A stretch of DNA of 64,000 nt from Candidatus Poribacteria bacterium. GTDB taxonomy: Bacteria > Poribacteria > WGA-4E > WGA-3G. A program made the translations under genes and the position numbers. This document shows, piece by piece, positions 18,415 through 27,598 of the stretch. The stretch covers positions 124,001-188,000 of the forward strand of contig JAPOZO010000072.1 in assembly GCA_026706025.1 (NCBI GenBank), read 5' to 3'. The notes beneath the pieces are model-generated. The model searched no databases and was not told the origin of the DNA. It saw nothing but the letters and a program-made list of their open reading frames with translations. Within the stretch, counting starts at the first letter, position 1, and each line of letters begins with the position of its first letter.

Positions 18415-19140
18415 ATGCAAAACGGAAACCATATATTATGTCCTGAAGAGCGGGAGCAGTTTTGGCGGCAGGGTTACCTCGGTCCCTATACACTCTGTAA
18501 CTCTGAAGAGATGTTCAACATGCAACCAGAAATTGAGAGGGTGCTTGAAACTGATGCGCCTGATCACAAAAACAGGGTGCATAACCGCCACCTCGATTCT
18601 CCCTTGATTCACGATCTTGCCACGCACCCCGCTATTGTTAAACGGATGGCATCGTTGTACGGACCAGACCTCCTACTCTGGCGGACAAACTTCTTCGTCA
18701 AAGAACCCGGCGCAAAAGAGATTCCGTGGCACCAAGATTTCAACTATTGGCCCCTTGAGCCGCCCATCATAATTTCAGCATGGATTGCTGTCGATTCGGC
18801 AACCTTGGAAAACAGCTGCCTCCAGATCGTCCCCGGTTCACACCGCAAAGTGATCCCGCACGTGAAAGCGACATCCGACATGGCATTTAACCAAATGGGT
18901 GACCTTGGGTTCGTTGACACAAGCAATGTCGCCAACTTAGAGATGCAGCCCGGCGAATTTGTTCTCTTTAACGAACGCACCTTGCATCACTCGGAGGCGA
19001 ATCGCTCTGACAAACGGCGTATCGGTTTGGCTGTTCGCGTCATTCTGCCTATTGTTAAAGTTTTCGATTGGGACGCACCTCAACACGAACTCATTGTCAT
19101 TCATGGTGAAGATCCTGTTCAATTCAATAAGAGAGGTTAA
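18415..19140 (+). CDS. Phytanoyl-CoA dioxygenase (PhyH) family protein
   Basis: The 241-residue protein carries the iron site WHQDFNYW (His, Asp) and the distal His and Arg in LHHSEANRSDKRR. The strand ISAWIAVDSATLENSCLQI and VPGSHRKV are typical of PhyH. It is distinct from the copy at 9878-10609. GAGGA is nine bases before the ATG. The MDR reductase gene follows after 22 bases, consistent with one transcript. The substrate is unknown. Confidence 0.88.
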   Translation: MQNGNHILCPEEREQFWRQGYLGPYTLCNSEEMFNMQPEIERVLETDAPDHKNRVHNRHLDSPLIHDLATHPAIVKRMASLYGPDLLLWRTNFFVKEPGAKEIPWHQDFNYWPLEPPIIISAWIAVDSATLENSCLQIVPGSHRKVIPHVKATSDMAFNQMGDLGFVDTSNVANLEMQPGEFVLFNERTLHHSEANRSDKRRIGLAVRVILPIVKVFDWDAPQHELIVIHGEDPVQFNKRG

Positions 19141-19162
19141 TTATTAATAAGGAGTACTATTA

Positions 19163-20173
19163 ATGAATCGTCAAATTACCCTCGCCTCTCGGCCCGCAGG
19201 GTACCCGAAGGAGTCAGATTTTAATCTGGTGGAAGTCCCAATTCCGAAACCGGAAGACGATCAAGTATTGGTGAAAACTATCTACCTCTCCGTTGATCCG
19301 TACATGCGAGGGCGAATTAATGCCGCAAAATCTTATGCCGCCAACGTCGAAATCGATGAAGTGATGGTGGGTGGTGTTATTGCTCAGGTTATGGAATCAA
19401 AGCATCCTAATTTCGGAGTCGGTGATATTGTCAATGCGAATATCGGGTGGCAGGAATACGGGGCCGCTGCGGGTGATGAATTGCGGAAAATTGATCCGAC
19501 AATCGCGCCCATCTCAACAGGGGCAGGGATTCTCGGTATGCCAGGGTTAACAGCCTACTTCGGTCTGCTTGAGGTTGGACAACTTCAAGCGCGAGAGACC
19601 GTGTTTGTCTCTGGTGCCGCAGGGGCAGTTGGTTCCGTCGTCGGACAGATTGCGAAAATTAAAGGATGCCGGGTTGTCGGTTCCGCTGGCACCGATGAGA
19701 AAGTCGATTATATCGTCAATGAACTCGGCTTCGATGCGGCTTTTAATTATAAAGAGGTCTCCGATTATCACACAGAACTCCAGACACTCCTGCCTGATGG
19801 TATTGATGTCTATTTTGACAACGTCGGCGGCGAGATCACAGATGTCGTCTTCCCCAATTTAAGGATCAAGGGACGTGTCGTTATATGCGGACAAATTTCT
19901 CAGTATAATTTAGAAAAACCGGAGACGGGACCCCGTTTCCTCTGGCATATGATTACCAAACGCTCAAGAATCGAAGGTTTCCTCGTCTCTGAATACGCTG
20001 ACCGGCACGCAGAGGCACTCGTCGAGATGGCAGAATGGTTGCGCCAGGGCAAACTGAAATATCGGGAAACGATCGAAGAAGGAGGCATCGAAAACGCGCC
20101 AGCAGCGTTCATTAGCATGCTAAAAGGTGGCAATATTGGGAAACAACTCGTCAGGATTGCTGAGTTAAGTTGA
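19163..20173 (+). CDS. NADP-dependent medium-chain reductase, prostaglandin/curcumin reductase-like
   Basis: The 336-residue protein belongs to the zinc-free MDR group: LSVDPYMRGR near the N-terminus, the nucleotide-binding AAGAVGSVVGQIAKIKGCRV, and the FDNVGGE block. These enzymes reduce alpha,beta-unsaturated carbonyls with NADPH. A strong AAGGAG precedes the ATG. It ends the run of ligase, dehydrogenase, dioxygenase and reductase genes. Confidence 0.9.
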   Translation: MNRQITLASRPAGYPKESDFNLVEVPIPKPEDDQVLVKTIYLSVDPYMRGRINAAKSYAANVEIDEVMVGGVIAQVMESKHPNFGVGDIVNANIGWQEYGAAAGDELRKIDPTIAPISTGAGILGMPGLTAYFGLLEVGQLQARETVFVSGAAGAVGSVVGQIAKIKGCRVVGSAGTDEKVDYIVNELGFDAAFNYKEVSDYHTELQTLLPDGIDVYFDNVGGEITDVVFPNLRIKGRVVICGQISQYNLEKPETGPRFLWHMITKRSRIEGFLVSEYADRHAEALVEMAEWLRQGKLKYRETIEEGGIENAPAAFISMLKGGNIGKQLVRIAELS

Positions 20174-20193
20174 ATGCTGCCAAGGATCACCCA

Positions 20194-21228
20194 ATGAACA
20201 CACGTCACTTAAGGCTACTGTTTTCGCTCATAATTCTACTGGATTTTTGTACGGGTCTGTTCTGTTGGGCAGAAGGTATGATCGTCTACGCCTATCGGGG
20301 GACTACCTACATGATGGGCCCGAATGATACCATACCCACGCGCATTACAGAAGAAGGTATCTCTACCCCTTCGCCGGATGGTCGCTTTTTAGCGGCGGTA
20401 GACAGCGATCCGGATCGCCGTAATCTTCTCCATATCCGAGACCTCCACACCGGTAAAAAAATTCGTTCCATCATATTGCAAGTCCATTCTTACGTCGATA
20501 TTTCTTGGTCTCCAGATGGACGCTGGATCGTCTATGCTGGTAATATAGAAAGATTAAGAGCTGGGCGTGAGCTGGGCACCGAAATTTTCCTGATTTCACC
20601 CGATGGACGACATAAGCGAAAGTTACGCCATCCCATTGGCGAAAGACCCATAGGTTTTGTCTGGACACCAGATGCGCAATCTGTGTTCTACAATCTCGCT
20701 TCAATAGACCGGCGTCAGGAAATCTGGGAGTCGAGAATCAATGGTCAGGAAAATCCGAAGAAACATTTGCTATTCCACGAAGGTGCGGGTTTCTTAAGCC
20801 GTTACCCGTTCTATAGTTTCTCGCCAAACGGGAAAAAGATAGCCTATACATCGCTGCATGAAGGCGTATTTGTTGCAGATGCTGAGGGAAAGAACCACCG
20901 AAAAGTAACGGATCGCGTTCATGAAAACGTATTTCCGGATGCTGTGGGGGTAGGTATCCAAGTATTCATCAATCACCGCTTGCAGCAGTTCTTTCAGGTA
21001 GATTGGTCGCCGAATGGCAAACATCTTGTGTTTTCTGCTGAGACGCTTGCGGGTGATTACGGTCTCTACATCTACTCATTTGCGTCCGAGGAAGCTCGGC
21101 GTTTAGTCCTTTTGCGGGATAGCCTCCCTATTTTGCCGCGCTGGGTTGGTGATTCATTGCCAGTGCAGCCGTCAAATAAAATGGCTGTGACGTGGGGGAG
21201 CCTCAAACGTAAAACAGAGACTGATTAA
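20194..21228 (+). CDS. Secreted TolB/WD40-like beta-propeller protein
   Basis: From ATG 20194 (AAGGA upstream) the protein has 344 residues with a signal peptide (LLFSLIILLDFCTGLFCWAE). TolB-like blades follow: TPSPDGRFLAAVD, WSPDGRWIVYAG, FSPNGKKIAYT and WSPNGKHLVFS. The frame opens 24 bases earlier, over the end of the reductase gene, but lacks a ribosome site there. It is a close paralogue of the next gene. Such propellers usually mediate protein contacts in the periplasm; no catalytic residues are evident. Confidence 0.82.
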   Translation: MNTRHLRLLFSLIILLDFCTGLFCWAEGMIVYAYRGTTYMMGPNDTIPTRITEEGISTPSPDGRFLAAVDSDPDRRNLLHIRDLHTGKKIRSIILQVHSYVDISWSPDGRWIVYAGNIERLRAGRELGTEIFLISPDGRHKRKLRHPIGERPIGFVWTPDAQSVFYNLASIDRRQEIWESRINGQENPKKHLLFHEGAGFLSRYPFYSFSPNGKKIAYTSLHEGVFVADAEGKNHRKVTDRVHENVFPDAVGVGIQVFINHRLQQFFQVDWSPNGKHLVFSAETLAGDYGLYIYSFASEEARRLVLLRDSLPILPRWVGDSLPVQPSNKMAVTWGSLKRKTETD

Positions 21229-21246
21229 TTTATTTTTCGTTTCCTA

Positions 21247-21262
21247 TTGGCACAAGAATTGC
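21247..21262 (+). promoter_or_regulatory. Predicted sigma-54 promoter upstream of the second TolB-like gene
   Basis: The sequence TTGGCACAAGAATTGC matches the sigma-54 consensus TGGCAC-N5-TTGC with GG (21249-21250) and GC (21261-21262) exactly 10 bases apart. The expected start of transcription is near 21274, about 84 bases before the gene. Confidence 0.75.
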
Positions 21263-21357
21263 CGATACAAATAATGTATAGAAAGATGTTTGGTAATTAA
21301 TCAACGCACCTTAACCTTGGCTGTTAGTGCAGCTATTTTTCAAATGAGGGCTCCCTA

Positions 21358-22401
21358 ATGAACACACATCGCTTGATTTTTCTGTTTTCGGTAATAATTC
21401 TTCTATTGGGTATTTGCCCGAGTCTCCTCTGTTGGGCAGAAGGTATGATCGTCTACGCCTATCGGGGGACTACCTACATGATACATCCGAATGATACCGT
21501 ACCTACACCTACGCGCATTACGGAAGAAGGTATTTCGACACCTTCGCCGGATGGACGCTTTTTGGCAGCGGTAGACCACGACCCTGATCGCCGTAATCTT
21601 CTCCATATCCGAGACCTCCACACCGGTAAGAAAATCCGTTCCATCATATTGCAAGTCCACTCTTACGTCGATATTTCTTGGTCTCCGGATGGACGTTGGA
21701 TCGTCTATGCTGGCAGTCCACAAAGGATAAGAGGCGGACGCGATCTGGACACAGAAATTTTTCTAATCTCGCCGGACGGACGACAGAAACGGAAGTTACC
21801 CCACCCCATTGGCGAAAGCCCCATAGGTTTCGTCTGGGCACCAGATGCGCAATCTGTGTTCTACAATCTCGCTTCAACGGACAGGCTTCAGGAGATCTGG
21901 GAGTCGAATGTCAATGGGCAGGAGAAACCCAAGAAACATTTGCCGTTCCTTGAACGTGCGGGTTTCTTAAGCCGTTACCCGTTCTATGCATTCTCCCCGG
22001 ACGGCAAAAAGATTGCCTACACACCGCTTCATGAAGGCGTATTTGTTGCAGATGTTGAAGGGCGGAACCACCGAAAAGTAGTCGAGCACGTGCATGAAGG
22101 CATATTTGTTGTGAATGCGAATGGAATAAACCTCCTCGAAGAAATTGCCAATCGCGGCTTGCGGCAGTTCTTTCAAGTGGATTGGTCCCCGAATGGCAAA
22201 TATCTTGTATTTTCTGTTGATATAGGTTTTGGTAATTATGGGCTCTACATCTATTCGTTTGCGTCCCAGAAAGTTCGGCGTTTAGTACTTTTGGAGGATA
22301 GTCTCCCTATTTTGCCGCGCTGGGTTGGTAATTCATTACCAGTACAACCGGTAAATAAAATGGCTGTGACGTGGGGCAGAATCAAAAGTCCAGAGAACTA
22401 A
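21358..22401 (+). CDS. Secreted TolB/WD40-like beta-propeller protein, paralogue
   Basis: The 347-residue protein is very similar to the one at 20194-21228, including stretches such as WAEGMIVYAYRGTTYM and SWSPDGRWIVYAG. It differs by a short repeat-like insertion (EHVHEGIFVVNANGINL) and a two-residue indel. It has its own signal peptide, and unlike the first copy it is preceded by a predicted sigma-54 promoter. The pair is a tandem duplication that has probably gained different control. Confidence 0.85.
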   Translation: MNTHRLIFLFSVIILLLGICPSLLCWAEGMIVYAYRGTTYMIHPNDTVPTPTRITEEGISTPSPDGRFLAAVDHDPDRRNLLHIRDLHTGKKIRSIILQVHSYVDISWSPDGRWIVYAGSPQRIRGGRDLDTEIFLISPDGRQKRKLPHPIGESPIGFVWAPDAQSVFYNLASTDRLQEIWESNVNGQEKPKKHLPFLERAGFLSRYPFYAFSPDGKKIAYTPLHEGVFVADVEGRNHRKVVEHVHEGIFVVNANGINLLEEIANRGLRQFFQVDWSPNGKYLVFSVDIGFGNYGLYIYSFASQKVRRLVLLEDSLPILPRWVGNSLPVQPVNKMAVTWGRIKSPEN

Positions 22402-22441
22402 TCCGATAATGTTATGCCAGCGTGCACAGCCAAATTCGCTG

Positions 22442-23386
22442 CTAATATCCCTTCTCTTTATCAATCACGCTGAGGAGCGGTTTACCAACGAGCAGCCGTT
22501 CTAAGTTGTCACAGAACAGTCCAACCGACCGATCCAAGCGAATTGGCGAGCCACCCGCGACGTGCGGTGTAATAATTACATTCGGCAGATCCCACAACGG
22601 ACTGTCGGCAAGCAGCGGCTCTTCTGGCGTGACATCCAATCCCGCACCGCCAATGCTTCCTGAAGTGAGTGCCCGGAGCAATGCCGGGCCATCTACAATC
22701 TTGCCACGTGTGACGTTGATGAGCAACGCGTGCGATTTCATCTGTTCAAATGCTGTATCGTCGAACATACCGTGCGTCTCCGGTGTCAGCGGCGCGCAGA
22801 TAGCGACAACATCTGATTCTGAAAGCAGGTCATGGAACCGATCCATTTTCCAGACTTCATGAACAAATGACGGGGCTTCAACCGTTTCCGGATCGACAGC
22901 GATGACCCGCATATCAAACCCTTGTGCCCGGCGGGCGACATCAATACCTGTGCCGCCGAGTCCGATGATACCGAGCGTCCGTTCGCTTAATTCCCACGTC
23001 GCGAGGCGGATTGACATCCGGTTATCCCAGGTCCGCTCGCGCACCGAGCGTCCGATGCCCCGTAATAATCCGAGGAGTAAAGCCCACGTTTGGTCTGCCA
23101 GATGTGGACCAACGAAGCCTTTTGCACTTGTTAGAATAACATCGCTCTTGACAAATTCCGGGAACAGCAAGCCGTCAACACCTGCTGAAAGCACTTGTAC
23201 CCATTTCAGCCGCTTCGCATTTTCAAAAAGCGAGCGGTTAAACCCACCGAACACGATATCGGCATCCACAATTTCACGCAGTGCCTCTTCTGAATTCTGT
23301 GGTTTCACCAGTGAAAGGTCGTCAGAAACGGATTCGATCTGCTGCTGTTGTTCTGGCATAATGTCGGTGTTAATCAAAATTTTCAT
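22442..23386 (-). CDS. D-isomer-specific 2-hydroxyacid dehydrogenase
   Basis: The 314-residue protein has the NAD-binding motif TLGIIGLGGTGIDVARRA and the catalytic pattern: Arg in LLINVTRGKIVD, Glu in GLDVTPEEPL and His in ITPHVAGGS. It resembles glyoxylate/hydroxypyruvate or phosphoglycerate dehydrogenase-like enzymes. GGGAG precedes the ATG. It converges with the TolB-like gene across only 40 bases. Confidence 0.9.
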   Translation of the reverse strand: MKILINTDIMPEQQQQIESVSDDLSLVKPQNSEEALREIVDADIVFGGFNRSLFENAKRLKWVQVLSAGVDGLLFPEFVKSDVILTSAKGFVGPHLADQTWALLLGLLRGIGRSVRERTWDNRMSIRLATWELSERTLGIIGLGGTGIDVARRAQGFDMRVIAVDPETVEAPSFVHEVWKMDRFHDLLSESDVVAICAPLTPETHGMFDDTAFEQMKSHALLINVTRGKIVDGPALLRALTSGSIGGAGLDVTPEEPLLADSPLWDLPNVIITPHVAGGSPIRLDRSVGLFCDNLERLLVGKPLLSVIDKEKGY

Positions 23387-23474
23387 ATTGACATCTCCCG
23401 TATATCGTGGTATTCTATATAAACATAACGAGATTCATCCTAAGAACACATTCTCAGAAAAGGAGAATTCTATT

Positions 23475-23990
23475 GTGATCAGTTTATCTTCTATGCATTC
23501 GCGTAATTGGCACGCGCGTGCTGTTTCTATTCCTGTTTTGGCAATTAGTATACTTCTTGCTGCAATCTTCATCGCGAGTTGTGGCGACGAAGGCGACATC
23601 ACTGAAGATACCACCGGTATGACAGATGTCCTACAACCGACGACAACGCCTGAAACCCAGCCAGAAGAGCCAGCGGTCATTGAGGAACCCGTTGTCGTTG
23701 AAGAACCAAAAGTCTCTTTTAAAGACGATATTCAGCCTATCCTTGCCGAAAGATGTGCCATTCCAGGATGCCACGTCGCCGGACATTTTACAGGGTTGGA
23801 CCTCAGCAAATACGATCCCTTCAAAAAAGGCGGAAATGGCGGTGCTGCCTTTGTCGCCGGTAATGGCGAAGGGAGCCTTGTTGTCAAACGTATTGATGGC
23901 GGCGGCATGCCCCCTGGCGGCCCCCCGTTGGACGCAGACCAAATCCAACTCTTCATTGATTGGATTGATGAAGGTGCCGAGAATAACTGA
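23475..23990 (+). CDS. Haem-binding lipoprotein, planctomycete-type cytochrome c domain
   Basis: The start is taken as GTG 23475, with AAGGAG nine bases upstream. The 171-residue product has a hydrophobic signal ending in the lipobox FIASC, then an acidic proline-rich linker (PEEPAVIEEPVVVEEP) and a small domain: FKDDIQPILAERC, CAIPGCH, and GGGMPPGGPPLDADQIQLF. The haem motif has four residues between the cysteines (C-x4-CH) instead of two. The distal methionine in GGMPPGG is typical of the PSCyt-type domain. It is expected to be a periplasmic electron carrier tethered to a membrane. Confidence 0.78.
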   Translation: MISLSSMHSRNWHARAVSIPVLAISILLAAIFIASCGDEGDITEDTTGMTDVLQPTTTPETQPEEPAVIEEPVVVEEPKVSFKDDIQPILAERCAIPGCHVAGHFTGLDLSKYDPFKKGGNGGAAFVAGNGEGSLVVKRIDGGGMPPGGPPLDADQIQLFIDWIDEGAENN

Positions 23991-24555
23991 AATTTAGCAT
24001 AGCATAGCATTTCTATCTTCCTGTGTCAAGACGAAAACAGAGGTATTTAGTTGTCAATTTCCGTCAGTGAAAGTCGCGAGCACAACTCGTTCCTACAAGA
24101 AGAACCAGCCAGTGAAAAATCGTAATTATGGCAAACTAAACGCCTCTGATTGTCAGCACCTACACTATCTTTTTAAAAGGCGCATCTGTTATGCGCCTTA
24201 CACTTTCATCGTCCTAAAATCTTCTCAAAACTGCCTATTTTCTTTAATATCATCAAAATTGCCCAAACCTTGGATTAAATAGGGCATGCCCCAAAAACGC
24301 CAATATTCAATAACGCAATTTTTGCATAACACATACAAATTTTGAGTTTCATCCTACAAATTTTGCGTTCCGAGAATAAAAAAAGAAGTATAGACTAATT
24401 TTCAGCCGCCCAATGAGACTTTTTTTACGAAAGATAAATTCTGAGATATTTCTTCCTGACACTCAGTGTGCACCTACGTTTTGAGCGGTTAAAATTGGAA
24501 AATATAATTAAAATTTCTATACTTTCATCCAAATATCGCACTTTTTTATGGAAAT
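23991..24555. other. Long AT-rich intergenic region before the first sigma gene
   Basis: No convincing gene is present. A perfect 9-bp stem (AAGGCGCAT, loop CTGTT) at 24177-24199 may be the terminator of the lipoprotein gene. Two copies of ACAAATTTTG lie near 24334 and 24356. The second, within CTACAAATTTTGCGT (24354-24368), matches in inverted orientation 12 of 15 bases of the element at 27884-27898 and could be an activator site for the sigma-54 promoter downstream. Confidence 0.45.
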
Positions 24556-24571
24556 TGGCACGAAATTTGCC
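24555..24571 (+). promoter_or_regulatory. Predicted sigma-54 promoter of the first ECF-propeller gene
   Basis: TTGGCACGAAATTTGCC is a full match to TGGCAC-N5-TTGC, with GG at 24557-24558 and GC at 24569-24570. It lies about 100 bases upstream of the gene. Confidence 0.75.
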
Positions 24572-24610
24572 ATAGTATAATGTAGATTAAGCGTCTTTTT
24601 AACATTTTAT

Positions 24611-24639
24611 GCAACCTTTCCGTCTCTTACACGCGTTTT
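24611..24639 (+). promoter_or_regulatory. ECF-type promoter-like block, copy 1
   Basis: TTTTATGCAACCTTTCCG contains GCAAC at 24611-24615. After 18 bases comes CGTTTT (24634). It is the first of five related blocks upstream of the four sigma genes and the sigma-54 activator. Confidence 0.55.
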
Positions 24640-24673
24640 TAAGTTAAAAGGATGCTATTTTGGGGGGATATAT

Positions 24674-27598
24674 ATGAAAAATAGTGATTTCGCGTTGATC
24701 CGGCGCACCTTAGATGGTGACCAGAACGCATTTACAATACTCGTGAACAAATACCAGAAATGGGTACACACGCTTGTCTGGCGGAAAACAGGTGATTTTC
24801 ACATTGCTGAGGAGATCACGCAGGATGTCTTTCTGAAAGCCTACAAAAAATTATCGACGTTGAAACCGTCGGATCATTTTACAGGATGGCTCTATGTGAT
24901 TGCATCGCGTCGGTGTATAGCATGGTTCCCAAAGAAACAGCTCCCGACGACTTCGCTGGACGCAATGCAAGTATCAGAATTAGAGGAATTCTGCTATACC
25001 CAATATGAGACAAAACTTGGTGAAAAAACCTCTCTCGAACGCCAGCGCGACATCATCAAACGCCTCCTCCAAAAGTTGCCAGAGAGTGAGCGCACTGTCG
25101 TAACGCTCCATTATCTGGCAGAGATGTCTTGTGAAAAAATCAGTGAATTTTTAGGTGTATCACCCAATACCATTAAGAGCCGGCTCCACCGGGCCCGAGC
25201 GCGTTTGAAGAAACAAGAACACCTGCTTCATGATGTCTCCGGTATTTTCCAAGTCCCCCCAACACTAACCGAGAACATCATGCGCGAAATCGCACAGATC
25301 AAACCGTCCACTCCTTCAGTGGCAAAACCTTGGGTGCCGTGGGGATTCTCGTTCGCAGCGACTTTTCTGATCATTCTGATGATCGGACAAGGCACACATC
25401 CGTTATCGCGTTTTCAGCAACCTTATGACTTGGAAGCAACATCGGAGATGACAGTGGAATTGATTGACACATCTATCGTCCGAGAGTTGAAACGCAAATC
25501 CGCCGCGCTGACCCGATTCGGAAGAACCGACACACTCGGTAAAAACAGTGAATCCGGATTCCAAACGGAACCACCCTTCACCACAACCGCGCAAGCAGAT
25601 GGCAATGATCTACCAACAGCAAAACCGCAGTGGATTCAGACACAAGGCCCGGGAGACGTTTCAGAACCAGGGCTTTTTCTCACATCCGATCACACCCTTT
25701 ACGCCATTGCCCAAACGGGCCTCTACCGACTCACTGAAAAAGCAGACGCGTGGACATTTGTCAACTCCAGCGGTCCGAATCAAGCGTTCGACCCAGTGAT
25801 GGCGGAACACGGCGATACTCTCTATCTCCTCACACCAGATGAACTTTTAATCTCAACCGATGGCGGTGAGACGTTGGATACGCTCGGGGCGCGCCCCAAA
25901 GGCCGTGCCGTTGCATTGATTATCACAGACAACATTCAAGGGAACGACTCAGAAAAGACGGATATGACGATGCATCTCGTCCTTAGGACATCCGTATTTC
26001 GTTCTGTGGATGCCGGTAAGGAGTGGATACCCATAGGGGAGGCAATGCGAATTGATAGCACACCGGATGTTGGCAGCCCCAGTTTCCGTATCTGGGACGC
26101 AATTGCTGCTGGCAACAGTCTATTTGTCGGCACAAGCCGAGGACTTTTCCGATTCACCGACGCTTGGAAAAAAGTACCGGTGCCGACATCACAAGGTATT
26201 AATTCGTTGGCAATTGTCGAGAACAGACTCTACGTCGGAACGAATACCGTTCAGCAGGAGGCATCAAGTCAAAACCCTATACCAGCAGTTTTCTATTCAA
26301 CCGATTCTGGCGATTCATGGATAGATATTACGCCCAATATCCACAAATTTCTAACTAAGATAATGACCACACTCCAAGTCGTTACACGTGAAAAAATGTT
26401 GATGGTAATAAGTCCAAGTGGAATGCTACGCTCTTATGACGGTGGTGAAACGTGGAAAGATCCCGGAAATGATCCGCACGCATTTGCGTTCGGGACCTCT
26501 CCTATCGTGGCGTTGGATAAAAATAATTTTTACAAATCTGATACCTCTGGAGTCGTTCGCTCAACGGATGGCGGCATCACGTGGCACTCCTTTACGACTG
26601 GATTGGTGAATTCCCATGTTCCAAATCTCGTTACGGTCAAAAATGTTCTCTACGCGCTAACACCTACAGAAATGCTCAAATCCGTAGATGGCGGTGAGTC
26701 GTGGGAACCCATCGGTTTGGGTACTGACAGAGGTATTCCACTGAAAGGCGCGAAAATCGTAACAGCCGATGGTGCGCTCTATGCAAGCAGCAGTGCCAGT
26801 GATGGTGTTACACTTTCCAGTCTCTCCGATGCTGGTGATGCCTTCCTACCGGTTGAAGATGTCCCAGATTTTGAAGCAGGCACCTTACACACAGAATGGC
26901 CGAAAAAACGTAGAGAACCGTGGACAAACAGTGGCAATGTTATGATAGCGGGGAAACAATGGAGACCAGACCAACGCCACACAACTGAAAAATACAGACC
27001 GCATGGAGCGTTCACACTCACTAACGATACCGTCTTCATGGAATACAAGCGTAAACTCTTCAGATGGCGGCGTGGTGAAACAGCGTGGCACGACACAGGA
27101 TTGGAAAATTCTGATCGCTCCTCCTTTCCCGGTAACCCCGCGAGCGGATTCGTACTCGCCGTTTCTGGCAACACAGTCTATGCCGGTAAACAGGACGGAG
27201 ATCTTTTCCGGTCCACAGACAATGGCGACACCTGGCAGGACATCACTGCGTCTCTCGCCTTTCCGTTTGGATACTTCAAGGACATACGATTCGCGGGCGC
27301 AACCATCTACATCTCAACAGATATGGGGGTCATGCGCTCGCGCGGTGGTAAGACATGGCACGTACTTACCGATGTTGATAGGAAGAGGTTCGTCATGGAC
27401 AGAATTGCAGTCGATGGTATAACGGCTTACGGTGTGTCCAATAGCGGTGTCTATCAGGTGGATCATTATACAAATACATGGAAACCGATTACGCCTGAAT
27501 TGCCTTACATGGCAACCGCCTTTGCCGCTGTCGGTGATACTTTCTACATAGGGACAAAACAGAACGGTGTACTCCGGTTTCAGCGTGCCAATCAATAG
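24674..27598 (+). CDS. ECF sigma factor fused to a transmembrane helix and Asp-box beta-propeller (paralogue 1)
   Basis: This 974-residue protein begins with a complete ECF sigma factor: region 2 near residues 8-90 (EEITQDVFLKAYKKLSTL) and region 4 near 131-180 (LPESERTVVTLHYLAEM, then GVSPNTIKSRLHRARARL). A hydrophobic helix follows at about 219-238 (PWVPWGFSFAATFLIILMIG). The remaining 700 residues hold Asp-box/BNR repeats such as STDSGDSW, SYDGGETW, STDGGITW, SVDGGESW and STDNGDTW. The topology predicts a cytoplasmic sigma domain tethered to a sensor outside the membrane. No anti-sigma gene is adjacent, so the protein may be its own sensor and require release by proteolysis or a conformational change. 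GGGGGG precedes the ATG. Confidence 0.85.
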   Translation: MKNSDFALIRRTLDGDQNAFTILVNKYQKWVHTLVWRKTGDFHIAEEITQDVFLKAYKKLSTLKPSDHFTGWLYVIASRRCIAWFPKKQLPTTSLDAMQVSELEEFCYTQYETKLGEKTSLERQRDIIKRLLQKLPESERTVVTLHYLAEMSCEKISEFLGVSPNTIKSRLHRARARLKKQEHLLHDVSGIFQVPPTLTENIMREIAQIKPSTPSVAKPWVPWGFSFAATFLIILMIGQGTHPLSRFQQPYDLEATSEMTVELIDTSIVRELKRKSAALTRFGRTDTLGKNSESGFQTEPPFTTTAQADGNDLPTAKPQWIQTQGPGDVSEPGLFLTSDHTLYAIAQTGLYRLTEKADAWTFVNSSGPNQAFDPVMAEHGDTLYLLTPDELLISTDGGETLDTLGARPKGRAVALIITDNIQGNDSEKTDMTMHLVLRTSVFRSVDAGKEWIPIGEAMRIDSTPDVGSPSFRIWDAIAAGNSLFVGTSRGLFRFTDAWKKVPVPTSQGINSLAIVENRLYVGTNTVQQEASSQNPIPAVFYSTDSGDSWIDITPNIHKFLTKIMTTLQVVTREKMLMVISPSGMLRSYDGGETWKDPGNDPHAFAFGTSPIVALDKNNFYKSDTSGVVRSTDGGITWHSFTTGLVNSHVPNLVTVKNVLYALTPTEMLKSVDGGESWEPIGLGTDRGIPLKGAKIVTADGALYASSSASDGVTLSSLSDAGDAFLPVEDVPDFEAGTLHTEWPKKRREPWTNSGNVMIAGKQWRPDQRHTTEKYRPHGAFTLTNDTVFMEYKRKLFRWRRGETAWHDTGLENSDRSSFPGNPASGFVLAVSGNTVYAGKQDGDLFRSTDNGDTWQDITASLAFPFGYFKDIRFAGATIYISTDMGVMRSRGGKTWHVLTDVDRKRFVMDRIAVDGITAYGVSNSGVYQVDHYTNTWKPITPELPYMATAFAAVGDTFYIGTKQNGVLRFQRANQ

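Noticed and set aside
24067-24282. 71-codon frame after the lipoprotein gene
   Set aside because: Composition is atypical and it spans a terminator-like hairpin.
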